Shown here: positions 8,411-14,624 of the stretch, piece by piece
How the letters are laid out: each line of letters starts with the position of its first letter
Position numbering within the stretch: the first letter of the stretch is position 1
Assembly (NCBI GenBank): GCA_963761735.1
Contig: CAVXHQ010000003.1
Location: 868,001 to 932,000, forward strand
Origin: CAVXHQ01 sp963761735
Lineage (GTDB): Bacteria; Pseudomonadota; Alphaproteobacteria; Rhodobacterales; Rhodobacteraceae
Length of the DNA: 64,000 nt
Direction of reading: 5' to 3'
Notes under the pieces: generated by a model
Told to the model about the DNA's origin: nothing
What the model saw: the letters and a program-made list of their open reading frames with translations, nothing else
Database searches by the model: none
Translations under genes and position numbers: made by a program

Positions 8411-9009
8411 GCCGCCATCCTGTCGGCCAGCGTACGCAAGATGCGCGCCGTCGCGCCCCAGATGTAATAGGGACCCCACGGTACGGTGTAATAGAGCCGC
8501 ATCCCGCCCTGCCAGCGTCGTCCTTCGACGCGGAAATTTGCAGGGTCCGAAAGATACCGAAGCGGGACGCGAAAAATCTCGGCCACCTCTCCCGCCTCGG
8601 GACGGGCATTGAACGGGGCAGTCACGCGCGCGACGACCGGCGTCATGAGATAGGCGGTGACGGTCTCGTGGTCGGGCAGACACCCCAGTATCTCGACGGC
8701 GGTGCGCGGCAGGGCAATCTCTTCGGTGGCCTCGCGCAGGGCGGCATCGATGGAATCGGTATCGCCGGGATCCTGTCGGCCACCGGGAAAGGCAACCTGT
8801 CCGGGGTGATGTTTCAGCCGTGCCGATCGCTTGGTCAGGATCACCTGCGGCCCGTCCGGCCCGTTCTCGACCGCGATCAGCACACCCGCCGCCTTGAGCA
8901 CGCGACCCGGCCGCGCCGATGCATCCGGGTTGAGGTCGAAATCGGAGGATCCGCCCCCAAAAGGGCCCGCCGCTGCCGCGCAGGCGAGACGGGCCATCAG
9001 GTCAGGCAT
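8407..9009 (-). CDS. NUDIX hydrolase, CoA pyrophosphatase-like (NudL/YeaB family)
   Basis: A 200-aa protein predicted to hydrolyse CoA or related nucleoside diphosphate derivatives. The CoA-pyrophosphatase signature LTKRSARLKHHPGQVAFPGG is followed by the NUDIX box, seen as GGRQDPGD...ALREATEEIAL. The C-terminal part, with YYTVPWGPYYIWGATARIL, is typical of NudL homologues. The chosen start MPDLMARLA at 9009 overlaps the end of the Hsp33 gene by eight bases. The upstream in-frame extension has noncoding composition. It is the middle gene of an Hsp33-NUDIX-cca run. Confidence 0.85.
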   Translation of the reverse strand: MPDLMARLACAAAAGPFGGGSSDFDLNPDASARPGRVLKAAGVLIAVENGPDGPQVILTKRSARLKHHPGQVAFPGGRQDPGDTDSIDAALREATEEIALPRTAVEILGCLPDHETVTAYLMTPVVARVTAPFNARPEAGEVAEIFRVPLRYLSDPANFRVEGRRWQGGMRLYYTVPWGPYYIWGATARILRTLADRMAA

Positions 9010-10018
9010 TCGGCGCCGGGCCATCGAGGGGATCGGGCGCGCCCATCGCCTCGAACCCCAGCGTCTCGGGCGCAAAGGCGTAGTGCGCGCCACAGAACTG
9101 GCAGTCTGCCGTGACGGTGCCATTGTCGGCGATCATCGTGCCGATGTCTTTCTTCGAATAGATCGACAGGCTTTGCCGCACCCGGTCTGCCGAACAGGTG
9201 CAGCCAAAGCGGACCGGTTGCGCATCGAAGACCCGAGGCCGCTCTTCGTGGAACAGGCGCACCAGCAGTTCGGTCGGCGTCACGGTCGGTCCGATAAGTT
9301 CGAGCGGTTCGACCGTGTCGAGCAGGGCATTGGCGCGCGTCCAGTTCTCGCCCTCGTCACCGTCGAGGACGTCGGCAGCGGCGAGCAGGCCGCCCTCGCC
9401 GCTGGCACCATCCGCGACGAAGGGCGATGCTTTCGGCATAAGTTGCAACATGACGCCACCGGCGCGCCAGCCTTCCACCTCGCCCGGACGCTGACTGCGA
9501 CCGTGGCTAAGGGCGAATCGCGTCGGAATTTGCTCGGATTGCGCGAAATAGGTCTCTGCACAGGCGGAAAGCGAGCCACCTGCCAGAGGCGTGATACCCT
9601 GATAGGGGGCCGTTCCCTCGCCTTGGTCGATCAGAATCGCAAAGTAGCCGCTGCCGACCTGCGAAAACGGATCGGCGTCCGCTTGCAGCGTATCGGCGTC
9701 ATAACTGGCGTAGGCGCGGATGCGCGCGGGCTCACCATCATCGGTCGGCCCGTAGTAATCGGTCGCGATAAGGCGTGCCGGACCCGATCCGCGCACCTGC
9801 AACGACAGTTTCCAACGCAGTTTCATCGTCTGCCCGATAAGAGCGGTCAGCAGCGACATCTCGGCCACCAGCGCCTCGATCAAGGGGGGATAGTCGTGCT
9901 GCGCCAGCACATTTTCCAACACCCCGTCGAGGCGCGCGATACGGCCGCGCACGTCCGACGCGTCAAGCTGAAACGGCAGGACACTGTCGTCCCAGGCGAT
10001 GGCTTTGCCGAGGGTCAT
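9002..10018 (-). CDS. hslO: Hsp33 family redox-regulated chaperone
   Basis: A cytoplasmic holdase activated by oxidation, 338 aa. The C-terminus carries the zinc-binding cysteine pairs CTC (about residue 241) and CQFC (about 275), whose oxidation releases zinc and switches on the chaperone in the characterised family. The N-terminus MTLGKAIAWDD fits alphaproteobacterial homologues. The ATG at 10018 has AGGAAA six bases upstream, so two earlier in-frame ATGs are rejected. It diverges from the repeat ORF/NUDIX unit on the plus strand, with about 90 bp for both promoters. Confidence 0.9.
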   Translation of the reverse strand: MTLGKAIAWDDSVLPFQLDASDVRGRIARLDGVLENVLAQHDYPPLIEALVAEMSLLTALIGQTMKLRWKLSLQVRGSGPARLIATDYYGPTDDGEPARIRAYASYDADTLQADADPFSQVGSGYFAILIDQGEGTAPYQGITPLAGGSLSACAETYFAQSEQIPTRFALSHGRSQRPGEVEGWRAGGVMLQLMPKASPFVADGASGEGGLLAAADVLDGDEGENWTRANALLDTVEPLELIGPTVTPTELLVRLFHEERPRVFDAQPVRFGCTCSADRVRQSLSIYSKKDIGTMIADNGTVTADCQFCGAHYAFAPETLGFEAMGAPDPLDGPAPNA

Positions 10019-10107
10019 GATCTTTCCTTGCGTGGTGCGATTTGGCATACCGCGACGATATAGGGACGGCAAGCGCGCCACCCAAGATGCGCAGGCAAGA
10101 GGCGGCT

Positions 10108-10221
10108 ATGACAGCACGACATATCAAGGCGCCCTTCTCCGGGCGACATATCAAGGCACCCCTCTCCGGGCGACATATCAAGGCACCCCTCTCAGGGCGA
10201 CACGTCGGAGCGCCCAGATGA
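10108..10221 (+). CDS. 37-residue repeat peptide ORF coupled to a NUDIX gene
   Basis: An ATG at 10108 preceded by AGAGGCGG opens 37 codons of near-perfect 9-residue repeats (RHIKAP-F/L-SG, three copies plus a degenerate fourth). Its TGA overlaps the NUDIX ATG (ATGA at 10218-10221). The DNA underneath is a 27-bp tandem repeat. The peptide is basic, with His, Arg and Lys in every unit. It may be a translated leader, or the repeat may have evolved as DNA and be open by chance because 27 is divisible by three. No family recognised. Confidence 0.4.
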   Translation: MTARHIKAPFSGRHIKAPLSGRHIKAPLSGRHVGAPR

Positions 10222-10224
10222 GGC
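10117..10224 (+). repeat. 27-bp tandem repeat, three copies plus a degenerate fourth
   Basis: Units at 10117-10143, 10144-10170 and 10171-10197 start cgacatatcaaggc and end ctccggg or ctcaggg, with only a few substitutions. A diverged fourth at 10198-10224 contains the GGAG ribosome-binding site and ATG of the NUDIX gene. There are no spacers between units, so it is not a CRISPR array. Confidence 0.85.
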
Positions 10225-10670
10225 GGCACGGTGACAGCCCGAAATCCGGGCAACGCTATACGCATCGTCCCGGCGTCTATGCCATCCTGCCGCGCGGCGG
10301 CGATCTGTTGCTGACCTTTCAGAGCGCGCCCTGGCCGGAGGTGCAATTGCCGGGCGGCGGCGTCGACCCCGGTGAGCATCCGCTTGCGGCCCTGCACCGC
10401 GAGGTAATGGAGGAAACCGGCTGGACCATCGCGCGGCCCCGTCGCATTGGCGCATTCCGGCGATTTGTCTGGATGCCGGACTATGGCATTCACGCCGAAA
10501 AGGTCTGTCATCTGTATCTGGCACATCCGGTGCGCAGCATCGGCCCGCCGCACGAGGCGGGGCATTCCGCCCTTTGGGCGCCGATGGACGAGGCATTGCC
10601 ATTGTTGTCGAACGACGGTGACCGGGCGTTCGTGCAGGCCGCAATGCTGGCGCGCCGTTTCAACCGGTGA
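10218..10670 (+). CDS. NUDIX hydrolase
   Basis: A 150-aa single-domain NUDIX protein. The box is complete: GGGVDPGEHP followed by REVMEETGW (Gx5Ex7REUxEExGU) near residues 47-70. The N-terminus YTHRPGVYAILPRGGDLLL is the usual first strand. Substrate cannot be assigned from sequence; such proteins hydrolyse nucleoside diphosphates linked to other groups. Start ATG at 10218 has GGAG seven bases upstream. An in-frame extension to 9999 would run through the tandem repeat in a different frame from the mini-ORF and is less likely. It converges with the membrane-protein gene at 10828. Confidence 0.8.
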   Translation: MRRHGDSPKSGQRYTHRPGVYAILPRGGDLLLTFQSAPWPEVQLPGGGVDPGEHPLAALHREVMEETGWTIARPRRIGAFRRFVWMPDYGIHAEKVCHLYLAHPVRSIGPPHEAGHSALWAPMDEALPLLSNDGDRAFVQAAMLARRFNR

Positions 10671-10827
10671 CGCCGGGGTGAGTGACGCCTTGCCTGGCGC
10701 GGCGCGCTCGGCGCTGTGGCTTTGGTCTGTCGGCGGTCGGGCCCGGACAGCGGGCGGCGCTTTGATGTCGGCACATCGCTGTCGTGCTTGCCCATCCCGG
10801 CCTCTGCCGCGTCGCCGGCGGTCTGAA

Positions 10828-11640
10828 CTAGACCAGCGCGCGCTTTTCCACGCCGACACCGTAGATCGTGGTCAGAACGCTCGCCCCCATCAACAGGGTC
10901 AGCCACTGCACAAGAACAGAGCCTGCGAACCCCAGCCACAGGGACTGTTCCGCGACCCAGCCGATGCCGAACCCGGCAAGGACGGTAGCGCCCATCAGGA
11001 TCAGAACCGCGCCGAGTATCGGCACCGAGATGCGCGACGTCGCCGACCAGCCATCGCCCAGCGTCATCGGCCGCCCGATGGCAGCCGCGGGCAGGACCAC
11101 GGCAAACCGGAACCACAGATAGCTGAGGAAAGCGTCCACGAAGAGGCCGATGCCGCTCATCAACAGCGGTGCGGCGTGCTGCGCCCCAGTGGCGTCAATC
11201 AACGGTCCGGCCAGCATCCCCAGCGCAAGCGTCACCGGGATCGCCAGCAGGATAAGCAGGACCGCGAGCAGGATTGTCGTCCCAACATAAAGCCAGATTG
11301 GCCGTCCGGTGATCGCCGGGACAAGGCCCGGCTTTTCCTCGAGCAGGATAAACCGGTGCCACGCGACGCAGATCCAGGCAAAGACGAAGGCATAGACCAG
11401 CATCAGAAAGACGATACCGAGGATCAGCGCCGACGATCCCGCCGCGACCACCGCCGCCATCTGCCGGGGATCGACGGCCAGCGATATCAGGACCAGCGGG
11501 TTCAGATCGGTTGCGAGGATCACGCCGTAGCTGATTGCAAGCGCAACGAGTATCGGCGCCACAGAAGATTGCAGCGCCGGTACGATGTTGCGGAAAATCA
11601 TGGTGAAAGCGTGCCGTACCATCGTCCAGGCCACCGGCAT
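10828..11640 (-). CDS. Multi-pass inner-membrane protein of unknown function
   Basis: About 270 residues with five to six hydrophobic segments, for example ILVALAISYGVILA, ALILGIVFLMLVYAFVFAWI and ILLAVLLILLAIPVTLALG. Small polar loops lie between them. The protein resembles general membrane proteins common in Rhodobacterales, but no function is recognised. The start is uncertain: ATG 11640 lies directly after AAAGGA, GTG 11634 has better spacing, and ATG 11622 is also possible. It diverges from argG, with about 120 bp between them. Confidence 0.6.
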   Translation of the reverse strand: MPVAWTMVRHAFTMIFRNIVPALQSSVAPILVALAISYGVILATDLNPLVLISLAVDPRQMAAVVAAGSSALILGIVFLMLVYAFVFAWICVAWHRFILLEEKPGLVPAITGRPIWLYVGTTILLAVLLILLAIPVTLALGMLAGPLIDATGAQHAAPLLMSGIGLFVDAFLSYLWFRFAVVLPAAAIGRPMTLGDGWSATSRISVPILGAVLILMGATVLAGFGIGWVAEQSLWLGFAGSVLVQWLTLLMGASVLTTIYGVGVEKRALV

Positions 11641-11762
11641 TCCTTTCGCAGCTACCCCGGATCTGTCTGACACGCAGCGGACGGCAGGGTCAATCGCACA
11701 GCTTGCCTGAGAGAGCCAAAGCCAGTAGCGAGTGCCAAACTGTTGTTAAGGGGAAACGCCCG

Positions 11763-13019
11763 ATGTCCGTCAGCCAAACACCCGTGCCTGAAAAGAGCGG
11801 GCCCAGAAAAGTCGTCCTTGCCTATTCGGGCGGTCTCGATACCTCGATCATCCTGAAATGGCTGCAAACCGAATACGGCTGCGAGGTGGTGACGTTCACC
11901 GCCGATCTGGGACAGGGTGAAGAACTCGAGCCTGCGCGGGCCAAGGCGGAACTGCTCGGCATCGCGCCCGAGAACATCCACATCGAGGACGTCCGCGAAG
12001 AGTTCGTGCGCGATTTCGTGTTTCCGATGTTCCGCGCCAATGCGCTTTACGAGGGTCTGTACCTGCTGGGCACGTCCATTGCCCGGCCTCTCATCTCGAA
12101 ACGGCTGGTCGAGATCGCCGCCGAGACGGGCGCCGATGCCGTGGCCCACGGCGCCACCGGCAAGGGCAACGATCAGGTCCGGTTCGAGCTTGCCTGCTAT
12201 GCCCTCAACCCCGACATCAAGGTCATCGCACCGTGGCGGTTGTGGGATCTGACCTCGCGCACCCGCCTGCTCGAGTTCGCCGAAGAGCACCAGATCCCAA
12301 TCGCCAAGGACAAGCGCGGCGAAGCGCCGTTTTCGGTGGATGCGAACCTGCTGCACACCTCGTCCGAGGGCCGTGTCCTCGAGGATCCGGCCGCGGAAGC
12401 GCCCGAATACGTCCACCAGCGCACCGTTGCCCCCGAGGTTGCGCCGGACACGCCGCAGATGGTCGAGATTACGTTCGAGCGCGGCGATGCCGTGGCCATC
12501 GACGGCGAGGCGATGTCGCCCGCCACGATCCTGACCCGGCTCAACGAGATCGGCGGCGCGCACGGCGTCGGCCGCCTCGATCTTGTGGAAAACCGCTTCG
12601 TCGGTATGAAATCGCGCGGTATCTACGAGACACCCGGCGGCACCGTCCTGCTCGAGGCGCATCGCGGGATCGAGCAGATCACGCTGGATGCAGGCTCCGG
12701 TCACCTCAAGGACAGCATCATGCCGCGCTATGCAGAGCTGATCTACAACGGCTTCTGGTTCTCGCCCGAGCGCGAGATGTTGCAAGCGCTGATCGACAAA
12801 AGCCAGGAGCATGTCAGCGGCACGGTCCGCGTGAAGCTTTACAAGGGCTCGGCCCGCACCGTGGCCCGCTGGTCTGACAGCTCGCTGTATTCCGAGGCGC
12901 ATGTAACATTCGAGGACGACGCCGGCGCCTATGACCAGCAGGATGCCAAGGGGTTCATTCAATTGAACGCGCTGCGGCTGAAGCTGTTGGCGGCAAGGGA
13001 CCGGCGGTTGAAAAAATAG
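11763..13019 (+). CDS. argG: Argininosuccinate synthase
   Basis: Condenses citrulline and aspartate with ATP to argininosuccinate, the penultimate step of arginine synthesis, in the cytosol. The PP-loop motif AYSGGLDTS is near residue 19, and AHGATGKGNDQVRFEL lies near 125. The length of 418 aa is normal. Start ATG at 11763 follows AAGGGG at acceptable spacing, and the in-frame upstream ATG at 11703 adds noncoding-looking residues. It stands alone, with divergent and convergent neighbours and no other arg gene nearby. The sequence beyond its stop turns sharply AT-rich. Confidence 0.97.
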   Translation: MSVSQTPVPEKSGPRKVVLAYSGGLDTSIILKWLQTEYGCEVVTFTADLGQGEELEPARAKAELLGIAPENIHIEDVREEFVRDFVFPMFRANALYEGLYLLGTSIARPLISKRLVEIAAETGADAVAHGATGKGNDQVRFELACYALNPDIKVIAPWRLWDLTSRTRLLEFAEEHQIPIAKDKRGEAPFSVDANLLHTSSEGRVLEDPAAEAPEYVHQRTVAPEVAPDTPQMVEITFERGDAVAIDGEAMSPATILTRLNEIGGAHGVGRLDLVENRFVGMKSRGIYETPGGTVLLEAHRGIEQITLDAGSGHLKDSIMPRYAELIYNGFWFSPEREMLQALIDKSQEHVSGTVRVKLYKGSARTVARWSDSSLYSEAHVTFEDDAGAYDQQDAKGFIQLNALRLKLLAARDRRLKK

Positions 13020-13184
13020 CGAATTCTTGAGTTACTTTACGCTAAGTGAGTCAATAGATTTATTGCAACTCATATTTTAAATGTTTATGAACGGTGTTGT
13101 GAGTAATGCGGTAAAGCCCACGTCCGCAGTCGGCTGCAAAGTCGGGCTTACTTGGGGGAGCTGTGGGTCCCCCCTCACGTTCCA
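13020..13184. other. AT-rich intergenic segment with inverted repeats after argG
   Basis: Composition drops abruptly in GC (ttactttacgctaagtgag and onwards) compared with both neighbours. It holds an AAGCCC...GGGCTT repeat around 13116-13150 and a GGGGGA...TCCCCC hairpin at 13154-13173. Neither is followed by a T-tract on either strand. No gene is visible. It may be part of a small acquired segment with the nuclease-like ORF that follows. Confidence 0.5.
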
Positions 13185-13637
13185 CTACTTGAAATAGTCC
13201 AGTCGGCTCTGTTTTAGGATAACCTTGGCAGCCTTCATGCGGCTGCGTGTAAGTTCGGCGTTGAAATAAAACGTTCTTAGAAAAATTCCTGTTTCCAACT
13301 TGTTTCGAAACTACACTAGATAATATGCCCGTCGTGGGCTTTCCGGCTCATGTAAAACGATCTCAAGTTGCAGATCTGTAGCGCGATTGGTCAATTGATA
13401 GTAATCACCGTTCGTGATCGTAACGGGAAGATGCATCGCCAATTTCGAGTCCATGCCATGCATTGGATGGTGCCTGATCTTCTGGGCGTCCTTGACGGAC
13501 AGATAGACGTCGCGCGTCGCCCAGCCGAGTTCCTTTGAAAGGGTGTCCGGGATGCGACCTATGCGCAGTGGAGTTCCGGTGAAGTTTCCGCCATTCAGCG
13601 CCTGAAAAAGCGCGAAAGCAAAATCATCGTCGTTCAT
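13185..13637 (-). pseudogene. Nuclease-like protein (PBECR/phage barnase-like fold suspected) with in-frame amber codon
   Basis: The ATG at 13637 overlaps the sulfotransferase stop (ATGA). The first open part, to TAG at 13313-13311, gives 108 aa ending RRAYYLV. Translation resumes in the same frame after the TAG with convincing coding sequence (FRNKLETGIFLRTFYF and on), to a TAG at 13187-13185: 149 sense codons overall. DVYLSVKDAQKIRHHP, LPVTITNGDYY and EIVLHEP fit, by my recollection, the barnase-EndoU-ColicinE5/D-RelE-like (PBECR) pattern, with the last strand cut off by the stop. Single-base loss of function (for example TTG to TAG) is most likely. Readthrough or sequencing error are alternatives. 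The family call is tentative. Confidence 0.5.
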
Positions 13638-14338
13638 TTGCAGATCCGCGCCGCTGCCATCTCGGTGTAATACGGCAACGCCTGCGCCACGAGGTCCGCC
13701 GCCGCCCCGTCCAGTTCCGGCAACGGCCCCTCCGCCCCCGCGAATCCAGTCGACCTGTGCACGGCGCCGTACCAGTGGGCGGCCCATGCGCCGTCCTCGG
13801 GGCACCCGCCGGCAGGCCACGACAACATCGACCGGTCGTAATTCAGGCCGATGGCCTTACACAGCGCGCCCAATGCCGCCGCAGGATCCGCCCGGATATC
13901 GGCGCTGTCGATCACCGGCCCGCCGAGCCGTTTCCACAGCGCATGTTGCTGCGCAAAACCGATGTCGAGGGCGGTGACCGCCTCGCGCTTGGCCGCATAG
14001 CTTGCGACCACCCGTGCCGGATGCCGGATCAGATGCACGTTGATGCAGGTCTTTGCCCAGTCCATCGGAAACCCGGGCGCCATGTGATGAGGCATAACTT
14101 TCAGGTAAAAATGCGCCTTGCCCTGAGGTACGGGTCCGGCGCATCGCGCGGCCACCACCTTTGGGTCGGTCTCATGCGCGGCAATGATCTTGGCGGCCAT
14201 CGGGTGATCCGCCCCCGTTGCCGCAAGCCAGGGCGCATAGAACGGCTCGTCCACGACGGCACAGTCGGTGCGCGCGCCAAAGGCATACATCATTGCCGTC
14301 GACAGATTTCGCGGCCCCGACCACATCGCTATCCGCAT
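13634..14338 (-). CDS. Sulfotransferase-like protein
   Basis: A 234-aa cytoplasmic protein. The N-terminal MRIAMWSGPRNLSTAMMYAFG contains a P-loop-like PAPS 5'-phosphate site (SGPRNLS). INVHLIRHPARVVASY near residue 105 matches the 3'-phosphate-binding region of sulfotransferase-like folds, with the conserved R-H-P-x-x-V-x-S pattern. Proteins of this type are often annotated only as sulfotransferase family, and true sulfotransfer is unproven. Start ATG at 14338 has AAGGTG five bases upstream. The downstream nuclease-like frame overlaps its stop codon, so both were probably one unit. Confidence 0.7.
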   Translation of the reverse strand: MRIAMWSGPRNLSTAMMYAFGARTDCAVVDEPFYAPWLAATGADHPMAAKIIAAHETDPKVVAARCAGPVPQGKAHFYLKVMPHHMAPGFPMDWAKTCINVHLIRHPARVVASYAAKREAVTALDIGFAQQHALWKRLGGPVIDSADIRADPAAALGALCKAIGLNYDRSMLSWPAGGCPEDGAWAAHWYGAVHRSTGFAGAEGPLPELDGAAADLVAQALPYYTEMAAARICK

Positions 14339-14474
14339 ATCGCACCTTGCTCCAGAACGCCGCTGCCGCATCTTCGGGTGCCATATCATTTCTCTCGGTG
14401 GTGCAAAATCGGACATTTCCAGTCGGACGCGCATTCCCTGCCGCTGCTGGCAGACAACTTGGGCACCCGTTCAG

Positions 14475-14502
14475 GGCGGATCTATCGGCGGACCGATCCG
14501 CC
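14475..14502. promoter_or_regulatory. Hairpin between the sulfotransferase gene and mutS
   Basis: GGCGGATC and GATCCGCC form a perfect 8-bp stem around a 12-base loop, in the 286-bp gap between two divergent genes. It lacks a T-tract, so it is more likely an operator or mRNA leader structure than a terminator. The rest of the gap shows no ORF or clear promoter hexamers. Confidence 0.3.
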
Positions 14503-14624
14503 TTGCCGCGGGTCGCGCGGCATCCTGACGGGGTATCCCACGGTTCGACGCCGTTTTGCGCTTTTGGACGCGGGGCGCTTTGGCTAGGGTCGGCACGTCC
14601 CCGCCGGGACGGTTCAGAGGCTGC

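Noticed and set aside
10117..10224. 27-bp repeats considered as a CRISPR array
   Set aside because: Units are directly adjacent, with no unique spacers and no cas genes.
13154..13173. GGGGGA/TCCCCC hairpin as a terminator for argG or the nuclease-like gene
   Set aside because: No T-tract follows on either strand and distance from either stop is awkward; kept only as a descriptive feature.
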